Source: Alphaproteobacteria bacterium
Lineage (GTDB): Bacteria > Pseudomonadota > Alphaproteobacteria > VGEJ01
Direction: 5' to 3'
NCBI GenBank assembly: GCA_016869335.1
Contig: VGEJ01000047.1
Coordinates: 1 to 12,528 of the forward strand
DNA: 12,528 nucleotides
A program made the translations under genes and the position numbers. How positions within the stretch are numbered: the first letter of the stretch is position 1; each line of letters starts with the position of its first letter. This document shows positions 1-7,545 of the stretch, one piece after another. The notes beneath the pieces were generated by a model, which made no database searches, was not told the DNA's origin, and worked only from the letters and a program-made list of their open reading frames with translations.

Positions 1-490
1 GCCCTTCCCCGCGGCCGATCTCGCCGTCCGCGGCACGCCCGAGGACTGGCTCGCCGAGGATGCCGCGCTCGCCGTCGAGGACCGTCTGCGCGCAGCGCTC
101 CTCCTCGGCCGCGGGCGCGATGCGGTGGCGGGGGGCGCGGCCGTCGGCCCCCACCGCAGCGATCTGGTGGTCCGCCACGCCCCTACCGGCCAGCCGGCCG
201 AGCTCTGCTCGACCGGGGAGCAGAAGGCTCTGCTGCTGGCCATCGTGCTGGCCGATGCGCGGCTCCGTCTCTTGCGCTGCGGGGCACCGCCGCTCCTCCT
301 GCTCGATGAGGTCACCGCCCACCTCGATGCGGAGCGGCGCGCCGCCCTGTTCGGCGAGATCGAGCGGCTTGGCGCGCAGGCCTGGCTCACCGGCACCGAC
401 CGGCACCTGTTCGCGCGGCTCGCCGACCGCGCGCAGTTCCTGCACGTCGCCGCCGGCCGAATCGGTGGCAGCACCTCGGAGATGTCGTGA
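1..490 (+). CDS. recF: RecF DNA repair ATPase, C-terminal part (5' end outside window)
   Basis: RecF is an SMC-like ABC-type ATPase that helps load RecA at single-strand gaps and takes part in recombinational repair and replication restart. The open frame runs in from the left edge (first full codon at base 2) and ends at the TGA at 488-490, so about 162 residues are visible. Two RecF hallmarks are clear: the ABC signature region STGEQKALLLAIVLA, and a Walker B/D-loop segment PPLLLLDEVTAHLD, followed by the typical TGTDRHLF stretch. The Walker A end lies outside the window. The stop codon overlaps the gyrB start by four bases, so the two are very likely cotranscribed and translationally coupled. 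The dnaA-dnaN-recF-gyrB neighbourhood is a known origin-proximal arrangement; here only recF-gyrB is visible. Confidence 0.95.
   Translation, partial: PFPAADLAVRGTPEDWLAEDAALAVEDRLRAALLLGRGRDAVAGGAAVGPHRSDLVVRHAPTGQPAELCSTGEQKALLLAIVLADARLRLLRCGAPPLLLLDEVTAHLDAERRAALFGEIERLGAQAWLTGTDRHLFARLADRAQFLHVAAGRIGGSTSEMS
478..490 (+). promoter_or_regulatory. gyrB ribosome binding site and recF/gyrB stop-start overlap
   Basis: GGAG at 478-481 sits five bases before the GTG start at 487. The GTG shares bases with the recF TGA (GTGA, 487-490). This supports the GTG as the gyrB start and suggests translational coupling. The ATG at 482 is in the recF frame and is not a gyrB start. Confidence 0.7.
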
Positions 491-2913
491 GCGACGAGGT
501 GCCGGGCGCCGAGCCGAGCTATGGCGCCGAGTCGATCAAGGTGCTGCGCGGCCTCGATGCCGTGCGCAAACGACCCGGCATGTACATCGGCGACACCGAG
601 GACGGCTCGGGCCTCCACCACATGGTCTATGAGGTGGTGGACAACGCCATCGACGAGGCGCTCGCCGGCTACTGCGACCGCATCGAGGTGTTCCTCAACC
701 CCGACAACTCGGTGACGGTATCCGACAACGGGCGCGGCATCCCAACCGAGATTCACGCCGAGGAGGGCGTTTCGGCCGCCGAGGTGATCATGACCCACCT
801 CCACGCCGGCGGGAAGTTCGACCGGGATTCCTACAAGGTCTCGGGCGGACTCCACGGCGTCGGCGTATCGGTGGTGAATGCGCTCTCGGAGCGGCTCAAG
901 CTCCGCATCTGGCGCGAGGACAAGGAGCACGCGATGGTGTTCCGCGACGGCGAACCCGAGGCGCCGCTGGAGGTGGTGGGGCCCGACGAGGGGCGGCGCG
1001 GCACCGAGATCACATTCCTGCCCTCGCTCAAGACGTTCAGCGCGATCGCCTTCGACCGCGCCCGCCTCGAGCACCGCCTGCGCGAGCTCGCGTTCCTCAA
1101 CCCGGGCATCCGCATCCGGCTGGTCGACCAGCGCGGCATCGAGACGAGCGACATCGAACTGCACTACGAGGGCGGCGTCGAGGCGTTCGTCGATTTCCTC
1201 GACCGCAACAAAGTGCCGCTACACAAGCCGACGATCCTGCTCCGCGGCGAGCGCGACGGCATCCAGGTCGAGGCGGCACTGCAGTGGAACGACAGCTACC
1301 ACGAGAACATGCTGTGCTTCACCAACAACATCCCGCAGCGCGACGGCGGCACCCACCTGGCCGGGTTCCGCGCCGCGCTGACCCGTGCCGTCAACGCCTA
1401 CGCCACCGAGTCGGGCATACTGAGGAAGGAAAGGGTGGCGCTGAGTGGCGATGACGCGCGCGAGGGCCTCACGTGCGTGCTTTCGGTCAAGGTGCCCGAC
1501 CCCAAGTTCTCGGCTCAGACGAAGGACAAGCTCGTGTCCTCGGAGGTCAGGCCGGCGGTCGAGGGCATCGTCAATGACCGCCTTGGCCAATGGTTCGAGG
1601 AGCACCCGACGGAGGCGCGCCTGGTGATCACGAAGGTGGTCGAGGCGGCGCTCGCGCGCGAGGCCGCGCGCAAGGCGCGCGAACTCAGCCGGCGCAAGGG
1701 CGCGCTCGACATCTCGAACCTGCCGGGCAAGCTCGCCGACTGCCAAGAGCGCGATCCGGCGAAATGCGAGCTGTTCCTCGTCGAGGGCGACTCGGCGGGC
1801 GGCTCGGCCAAACAGGCGCGCGACCGCCGCTTCCAGGCGATCTTGCCGCTGCGCGGCAAGATCCTCAACGTCGAGCGCGCGCGCTTCGATCGCATTCTCT
1901 CCTCGAGCGAAATCGGCACCCTGATCACGGCGCTCGGCGCCGGCATCGGGCGCGATGACTTCAACATCGCGCGTATGCGCTACCACCGCATCATCATCAT
2001 GACGGACGCCGACGTCGATGGCGCCCACATCCGCACCCTGCTTCTGACGCTGTTCTATCGCCAGATGCCCGAGGTCATCGCCGCCGGCTATCTGTTCATC
2101 GCCCAGCCGCCGCTGTACAAGATCACACGCGGCGCTTCCGAGCAGTACCTCAAGGACGAAGCCGCGCTCGAGGACGCGCTGTTCGCCGAGGGGCTCGCCG
2201 AGGCCGTGCTGGTCCTCGCCGATGGCAGCGAGCGCGCCGGCCTGGACCTGCGCCAACTGGTGGAGAGCGCGCGGCGGATTCGCGCCTTGCTGGGCGCCAT
2301 CGGCCGGCGCTATGACCGCGCCGTGGTCGAGCAGGTGGCGATCGCGGGCGCCCTCAATCCCGAGGTCTTGGCCAGCCCAGAGCAAGCGCGCGCCGCGGCC
2401 GCCTACGTCGCCCGCCGTCTCGACACCCTCGGCCTCGAGGGCGGGCGGGGCTGGACGGGCGAGCCGACCGTTGACGGCGGCCTCCGTTTCACCCGCCGCC
2501 GCCGTGGCGTGCCCCAGGCCACCGCGATCGACGGGCCGCTCATCCGCAGCGCCGAGGCGCGCCGGCTCGATGACTATGCCCCCGAGCTGCAGGCGACCTA
2601 TGCTCGGCCCGCCACGCTGCGGCGCAAGGCCGAGAGCTGCACCATCACCTCGCCGAGCGATCTGATCGAGCGGGTGCTCGAGCACGGCCGACGGGGCATG
2701 TCGATCCAGCGCTACAAAGGGCTCGGCGAGATGAACCCAGACCAGCTCTGGCACACCACCGTCGATCCCGCGGCGCGCACGCTGCTCCAGGTCCGCATCA
2801 ACCACGGCGATGAAGCGGACAACCTGTTCGAGACGCTGATGGGAGATGTCGTCGAGGCGCGGCGCTCCTTTATTCAGGAGAACGCACTGAGCGTCACGAA
2901 TCTCGACGTCTGA
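487..2913 (+). CDS. gyrB: DNA gyrase subunit B
   Basis: This is the ATPase subunit of DNA gyrase (type IIA topoisomerase), which with GyrA introduces negative supercoils and removes positive supercoils ahead of forks. At 808 residues it has the usual full length. The N-terminal GHKL ATPase has E49 and N53 in YEVVDNAIDEA, D80 in DNGRGIP, and the ATP-lid GGLHGVGVSVVNALS at about 120-134. The transducer QTKDKL motif is at 344-349, with K346 as the ATP-contacting lysine. The TOPRIM domain shows EGDSAGGSA (about 434-442) and DADVDGAH (507-514). The C-terminal QRYKGLGEMN is at 741-750. Between TOPRIM and that motif lies a long segment (about 560-730), comparable to the insertion in E. coli GyrB. 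This separates it from shorter GyrB forms and from ParE. The GTG start has a good Shine-Dalgarno and overlaps the recF stop. Confidence 0.98.
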   Translation: MSDEVPGAEPSYGAESIKVLRGLDAVRKRPGMYIGDTEDGSGLHHMVYEVVDNAIDEALAGYCDRIEVFLNPDNSVTVSDNGRGIPTEIHAEEGVSAAEVIMTHLHAGGKFDRDSYKVSGGLHGVGVSVVNALSERLKLRIWREDKEHAMVFRDGEPEAPLEVVGPDEGRRGTEITFLPSLKTFSAIAFDRARLEHRLRELAFLNPGIRIRLVDQRGIETSDIELHYEGGVEAFVDFLDRNKVPLHKPTILLRGERDGIQVEAALQWNDSYHENMLCFTNNIPQRDGGTHLAGFRAALTRAVNAYATESGILRKERVALSGDDAREGLTCVLSVKVPDPKFSAQTKDKLVSSEVRPAVEGIVNDRLGQWFEEHPTEARLVITKVVEAALAREAARKARELSRRKGALDISNLPGKLADCQERDPAKCELFLVEGDSAGGSAKQARDRRFQAILPLRGKILNVERARFDRILSSSEIGTLITALGAGIGRDDFNIARMRYHRIIIMTDADVDGAHIRTLLLTLFYRQMPEVIAAGYLFIAQPPLYKITRGASEQYLKDEAALEDALFAEGLAEAVLVLADGSERAGLDLRQLVESARRIRALLGAIGRRYDRAVVEQVAIAGALNPEVLASPEQARAAAAYVARRLDTLGLEGGRGWTGEPTVDGGLRFTRRRRGVPQATAIDGPLIRSAEARRLDDYAPELQATYARPATLRRKAESCTITSPSDLIERVLEHGRRGMSIQRYKGLGEMNPDQLWHTTVDPAARTLLQVRINHGDEADNLFETLMGDVVEARRSFIQENALSVTNLDV

Positions 2914-2949
2914 GGCGGCTGCACGCCGCGACGTTGCGGTGGGGCGTGT

Positions 2950-4800
2950 ATGACGACACGGCGTGCCACGGCACGGGGCGGCGGCGCGGGAGGGTCGCGG
3001 CGGCGCCTCGGCACGGGCACCTACTGGTTCCTGGTGCTCGCGACCTGGACGCTGATCATCGCAGCGACCGCGGGGGCCTGGTATGCCTCCGACCTGCCGC
3101 CCCCCGAGACGCTGCGCAAGGTGCGGGTGGCGCCGCTGACGCTCACCTACGCGGACGGCACGCCGATGGCGGTCTTCGGACGGCACGAAGGAGCGCCGGT
3201 GCGGCTGGCCGATGTCGCCCCGCGGCTGCACCAGGCCATCATCGCGACCGAGGATCGCCGTTTCTACGAGCACTTCGGCATCGACATCCTCGGCATCGCG
3301 CGTGCGGCGTTGGTCAACGCCATGTCCGGGGAGGTGCGGCAGGGGGGCAGCACGATTACCCAGCAGCTCGCCAAGAACCTGTTCCTGGCGCCGAGCCGCA
3401 CCCTGCGCCGTAAGGCGCAGGAACTCCTCCTCGCGCTGTGGATCGAAAGCGAGTTCAGCAAGGATCAGATCCTCGAGCTCTACCTCAACCACGTCTACTT
3501 TGGCGCCGGCGCGTGGGGGGTCGAGGCAGCGGCACAGACCTATTTCGGCAAGCGCTCGGGTGCCCTCACGGTGCTCGAATCGGCGGTCCTCGCGGGCCTC
3601 GTCAAAGCACCCTCGCACTTTGCCCCGGCAACGAATCCGACCGCCGCCCGCACCAGGGCGCGCGCGGTCCTCGACAACATGGTCGAGGCCGGGTTCCTGA
3701 CCGCAGACCAGCGTGAGGCGGCACTCCGCGACAAGCTGATGCTGGCGCCGGCCTCACCCCTCGGTGGCACAGGCTACTTCGCCGATTGGGTGCTCGATCA
3801 GGTGCCCGACTACGTCGGCAGCGGCGGCGCGGGCCTGCGCATCGTCACCACGCTCGACCCCGAGCAGCAGCGTGTGGCCGAGCAGGCGATCGGCGAAGCC
3901 ATCGCGACGTACCGCGACGAGCGGCGGGTAGGCCAGGGGGCCCTGGTTGCGCTAGCTGGGGATGGCGCCGTGCGCGCCATGGTCGGCGGGGCGGGTTTTG
4001 CCGCGAGCCCCTTCAATCGCGCGGTCGACGCCCGCCGCCAGCCGGGCTCGGCCTTCAAGCTGTTCGTCTATCTCGCCGGGTTCGAGGCCGGGCTCCACGC
4101 CGACGACGTGTTCCAAGACGAGCCGACCTCGGTGGCCGGGTGGCGGCCGACCAACTACGACGGCACCTACGCCGGCGCGGTAACGCTGCGCCAGGCGTTC
4201 GCGCGCTCGATCAACACCGTCGCGGTCCAAGTCGCCGAGCGCGCCGGCCGCGGCCAGGTCATGCGCGCCGCCGCCCGGTTGGGCATCGGCGGCGCGCTGC
4301 GGCCCCATCCCTCACTCGCGCTCGGCTCCGCCGAGGTCAGCCTGCTCGAGCTGACGGCGGCTTACGCCGCGATCGCCAATGGCGGCCGCGCCGTCTTGCC
4401 CTACGGCATCCGCGAAATCCACGACGCGACGGGCGCGGTGGTCTACCGGCGGCAGGGGAGCGGACCGGGGCGTGCGGTGAGGAGCGCCGTGGCCGCGGCG
4501 CTGACCGATCTCCTGGTCGCGACGATCCGCGAGGGCACCGGCAGGACCGCCGCGATCGATCGCCCGGCCGCAGGCAAGACCGGCACCAGCCAGGATTTCC
4601 GCGACGCCTGGTTCATCGGCTTCAGTGCCGACCTGGTCGCCGGCGTGTGGTTCGGCAACGACGACGGCGCACCGATGAAGGGGGTGACGGGCGGGACGGT
4701 GCCGGCAAGCACGTGGGCCGCGTTCATGCGGGCCGCGCACCGCGGCCTGCCGCCGCGGGCCCTGGGATCGGCCGGCACGCGAGTGTCGGCGGTCGACTAG
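2950..4800 (+). CDS. Class A penicillin-binding protein (GT51 glycosyltransferase / transpeptidase)
   Basis: This is a bifunctional peptidoglycan synthase that polymerises lipid II and cross-links stem peptides in the periplasm. The 616 residues begin with a basic cytoplasmic tail and one membrane anchor (about 25-45). The GT51 domain follows, with catalytic-glutamate motif ATEDRRFYEHFG (E101), QGGSTITQQ at 131-139, and the RKAQELLLALWIE / LYLNHVYFG motifs at about 154-185. The transpeptidase domain has all three catalytic motifs: SAFK (S367, K370), SIN (420-422) and KTGTS (543-547). Only about 20 residues follow the last strand motif region, and no OB-fold insertion is obvious between the two domains, so it is more compact than long PBP1a proteins. 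It starts 36 bases after gyrB on the same strand and may be read from the same transcript. The ATG at 2950 follows a G-rich stretch. The exact PBP subclass cannot be assigned by eye. Confidence 0.95.
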   Translation: MTTRRATARGGGAGGSRRRLGTGTYWFLVLATWTLIIAATAGAWYASDLPPPETLRKVRVAPLTLTYADGTPMAVFGRHEGAPVRLADVAPRLHQAIIATEDRRFYEHFGIDILGIARAALVNAMSGEVRQGGSTITQQLAKNLFLAPSRTLRRKAQELLLALWIESEFSKDQILELYLNHVYFGAGAWGVEAAAQTYFGKRSGALTVLESAVLAGLVKAPSHFAPATNPTAARTRARAVLDNMVEAGFLTADQREAALRDKLMLAPASPLGGTGYFADWVLDQVPDYVGSGGAGLRIVTTLDPEQQRVAEQAIGEAIATYRDERRVGQGALVALAGDGAVRAMVGGAGFAASPFNRAVDARRQPGSAFKLFVYLAGFEAGLHADDVFQDEPTSVAGWRPTNYDGTYAGAVTLRQAFARSINTVAVQVAERAGRGQVMRAAARLGIGGALRPHPSLALGSAEVSLLELTAAYAAIANGGRAVLPYGIREIHDATGAVVYRRQGSGPGRAVRSAVAAALTDLLVATIREGTGRTAAIDRPAAGKTGTSQDFRDAWFIGFSADLVAGVWFGNDDGAPMKGVTGGTVPASTWAAFMRAAHRGLPPRALGSAGTRVSAVD

Positions 4801-4891
4801 CGCGGGCGCAGGTCGTCGAGAATGGGGGTGCCGGAAGCGCCCGAGTGCTGCCAAACTGAGAGCCGTCAGGGAAGTCCAGGGGAATGGCGGC

Positions 4892-5797
4892 ATGGTGCTG
4901 TACGACGGGCCGGTGGTCGATGCCCACCATCATCTCTGGGACCTCGGCCTCAAGGCGCACCCCTGGCTGCAACGGCAGGGTGCCCCCATCGCCGGCGAGC
5001 GGCTCTCGCGGAGCTATCTGATCGAGGACTACCTCGCCGAGGCGCGGCCCGAAGGGATCGTCAAGTCGGTCCACATCCAGGCCGGCTGGGACCCGGCCGA
5101 TCCAGTCGCCGAGACCCGCTGGTGCCAGGCGATCGCGGATCGCGTCGGCTTTCCCCACGGCATCGTCGGCGATGCGCCGCTGACCGACCCCAAGATCGAG
5201 GCGGTTCTCGAGGCGCACGCGGCGCACGCCAATATGCGCGGCATCCGCCACATCCTGAGCTGGCACGAGGATCCGGCCAAGCGCTTCGACCTGTTCGTCG
5301 ACCGCCCGGACCGCATGCGCGACCCGGCGTGGCGGCGGGGCTTTGCCCTCCTGCCGCGCTACCGGATGAGCTTCGACATGATGCTCTACCCCGGCCAGCT
5401 CGGCGATGCGCTCGATCTCGCGCGGGCCTATCCCGAGGTGCAGATCATCGTCAATCACGCCGGCAGCCCGATCGATCGCGATGCGGCGGGGATGGAGCGC
5501 TGGCGGAGCGGCATGCGGGCGCTTGCCGCGGCGCCCAACGTCGCGGTCAAGATCTCCGATCTCGGCGCCTACGATCCGCAGTGGACGGCCGCGAGCTGGC
5601 GGCCGATCGTGCGCGGCCTCATCGACTGGTTCGAGCCGAGGCGCTGCCTGTTCGCGAGCGACTTTCCCGTCGCCGGCCTGTTCGGCAGCTTCGCCGCCCA
5701 CTACCAGGCCTTCCGCGAGCTGGTCGCCGACTTGAGCGCCACCGAGCAGCGGGCGCTGTTCCACGACAACGCGCGCCGCTACTACCGCCTCCAATAG
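4892..5797 (+). CDS. Amidohydrolase-2 family metal-dependent hydrolase (lactonase-like)
   Basis: This is a 301-residue TIM-barrel hydrolase of the amidohydrolase-2 type. The family includes 2-pyrone-4,6-dicarboxylate lactonase and L-fuconolactonase-like enzymes, and usually acts on lactones or small carboxylates in the cytosol. The first barrel strand carries VDAHHHLWD with the HxH metal ligands H12 and H14. Later come H189 in VNHAG and the catalytic aspartate D257 in LFASDFPV. No signal peptide or membrane segment is visible. The start ATG at 4892 is preceded by a purine-rich CCAGGGGAA; another ATG eight bases upstream is out of frame. The gene is 91 bases downstream of the PBP gene on the same strand and faces the methyltransferase gene. 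Its neighbours do not point to a pathway, so the substrate is unknown. Confidence 0.9.
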   Translation: MVLYDGPVVDAHHHLWDLGLKAHPWLQRQGAPIAGERLSRSYLIEDYLAEARPEGIVKSVHIQAGWDPADPVAETRWCQAIADRVGFPHGIVGDAPLTDPKIEAVLEAHAAHANMRGIRHILSWHEDPAKRFDLFVDRPDRMRDPAWRRGFALLPRYRMSFDMMLYPGQLGDALDLARAYPEVQIIVNHAGSPIDRDAAGMERWRSGMRALAAAPNVAVKISDLGAYDPQWTAASWRPIVRGLIDWFEPRRCLFASDFPVAGLFGSFAAHYQAFRELVADLSATEQRALFHDNARRYYRLQ

Positions 5798-5818
5798 ACA
5801 GGAGTTCTTAGCCGGCAA

Positions 5819-5837
5819 GGCGCCCACTGCGGGCGTT
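5819..5837. terminator. Possible weak hairpin between convergent genes
   Basis: CGCCC (5821-5825) and GGGCG (5831-5835) form a five-pair stem around loop ACTGC, extendable by two G-U pairs in the plus-strand transcript. It lies between the amidohydrolase stop and the methyltransferase stop. No clear T tract follows on either strand, so termination here is only a guess from position. Confidence 0.3.
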
Positions 5838-7465
5838 CAAAGGTCGAGCTTTTGCTGCTTTTGTTTCGTCGTGTCCTCGCGGGCGGCCGTGCGGAAGGTG
5901 GCGCTCATGTCCACCAAGGGAATGCGTGGGCGAATGCCTTGGAACAACGCGGCCAAAGTGATGATCTGAAGGCGCGGGAATTTCTCATCGAGACCACAAT
6001 CGAAAAGGCCGACCGCAGCCGCCTCCGTTTCCATCGCGCGGGTCGGAAAGACGGCGGTGATCAGCACGCCAATCGCGGCATTCTCGCGTTCGATCACGGA
6101 GTGCAGCTCGGGCACGGCGGCAACACCGACGTTGTCGCCGCCCTTGACCGATATGATGACGCTCTCGGTGGTCCTGGCACCGGACTTGAAGAACAGGATG
6201 CCGTCGATGCCGCGATCCGCCCCCTTCTTCTTGCCGGCATAAGGCCGCCCGCCGATGGCGGAAGCCGCCCACCACTGGAACTGATACTTGTCGCGGGCGG
6301 CGAGATCGCGGGCATCCTGCAAAGTCTGCGGCGTGCCATAGACCTCGAACTGGATGCCGGGGAACGCATCCTTCAGCCGCCGCTCGATCAAGCCGATGGC
6401 GAGGCAGGTGATGTCGATGCCGGTCCAGCGCCGGCCCAGCTTCTGCGCCGCGTGCACCGCCGTGCCGCAACCGCAGAACGGGTCGAGCACCAGATCGCCC
6501 TCGTTGCTGGACGCCTGAATGATCCGCTCAAGAAGTGCCAAAGGCTTTTGGGTTGGATAGCCGAGCCGCTCTTGGGCTTATGCACCAATCGGCGGGATAT
6601 CATCCCAAAGGCTCTGTAATCGCTCTCCCTCGCTCTCATCCGCGTACATTTTTAGGCGGAGCGCACCTGTTGACTTTGTCGGGAAATGCAGTCGCCCTTG
6701 ACGATCATATAGACGCATCCTCTTGATATTACAGGACCAGCCATTTGGATGTGGTTGATATGTTACGCCATTGCTGGCCGTGTAGGGATAGTGAAGATTA
6801 GGACGAACTCCCGGATTGCGCAAAGTGACAGACTGCCAGCTTCTCCCGTCCGGATCAACGTTTTGATATTTCGCTTCCATCGCTCCTATGTGAAGCTGCT
6901 TGAACTGCTGATTCCAAGCATATCTACCCGTTTTCGTGTACCAGAAGATCGTATCGGTGACGTCCCCATAGCTCCTGCCGACGTTACCGTGAGCGAATGT
7001 TCGCTTCCAAATGATCTCCGTACGGAAAAACACCGGGCCAAACACTGCGTCGAGCAGCAGTTTCAAATAGTGGCTGGCCGTCGGGTCGCAGTGCAAGTAG
7101 AGGCAACCCGTTGATTTGAGCACCCGGTGCAATTCCAGGAGGCGCACCGCCATCATTGCCAAATAGGCCATCATGTCGTTCTCGCCGAGGAAGCCGCGCA
7201 TGGCGCGCAACAGTCCGGCAGCGTCGGTATTGGTCGATCTCAGCACCTCGTCGTAGGCCTGCTCCGCTTGGTCGGCCCAGTGCCACGTGTCCTCGAACGC
7301 CTCGATCTGCGCCTCTGCCGCCTTGCCGGCCGGCGACTTGAACAGCACGTTGTAGGTGGCTTTGGAGTTGAACGGCGGGTCCAGGTAGACGAGATCGACC
7401 GACTCGGCCGCGATGCTGTCGCGCAGCACCCTCAAGTTATCGCCGTAATAGAGCGCGTTGGTCAT
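5837..7465 (-). pseudogene. Site-specific DNA methyltransferase fused to Mrr-like endonuclease domain, interrupted by an in-frame TAA
   Basis: Read from the ATG at 7465, the gene has 543 codons with one premature stop at codon 296 (bases 6580-6578). Before the stop comes an N6-adenine/N4-cytosine methyltransferase with motif IV DPPF at 29-32 and a variable, probably target-recognition, segment. After the stop the same frame continues as AQERLGYPTQKP, then motif I DPFCGCGT at 328-335. The order IV-target domain-I is that of beta-class enzymes. The C-terminal part (about 395-542) resembles a PD-(D/E)xK/Mrr fold, with GADRGIDGIL (D421) and IISVKGG (S439-V-K441). It may therefore be a fused modification-restriction protein. 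An alternative ATG at 7495 adds ten residues; 7465 is preferred because homologues, from memory, start just before the YYGDN-type motif. The middle of the gene is about 47-53% GC in sampled lines, well below its neighbours, which suggests transfer. As written, only a 295-residue methyltransferase fragment lacking motif I would be made. Confidence 0.88.
6578..6580 (-). other. Premature TAA stop inside methyltransferase gene
   Basis: The minus strand reads ATT GGT GCA TAA GCC CAA GAG. The residues on both sides (WDDIPPIGA and AQERLGYPTQKP) belong to one conserved block of this methyltransferase family. A glutamine codon CAA changed by a single C-to-T would explain the TAA. No frame change is needed. 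Confidence 0.88.
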
Positions 7466-7527
7466 GGCCGTCCCCGAAACGCCCAAGTCCCGCATCGCCA
7501 CGAGCCTACCACAGCGGCCCGATGGCA

Positions 7528-7545
7528 TAGGCCGACGCAGGCCTA
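7528..7545 (-). other. Perfect inverted repeat at the end of the cyclase gene
   Basis: TAGGCC (7528-7533) and GGCCTA (7540-7545) are perfect inverted arms around a six-base loop. The cyclase TAG stop (7545-7543) lies inside one arm. No T run follows on the minus strand, so an intrinsic terminator is not well supported. It could be a transcript 3'-end stabilising hairpin, or chance. Confidence 0.3.

Noticed and set aside
1219..3618. 799-residue open frame on the minus strand opposite gyrB and the PBP gene
   Set aside because: It spans two well-identified genes on the other strand, shows no recognisable domain, and is a codon-bias shadow typical of high-GC DNA.
6578..6580. Recoded stop (selenocysteine, pyrrolysine) in the methyltransferase
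   Set aside because: TAA is not used for either, no recoding element is seen, and a Q-to-stop change explains it.
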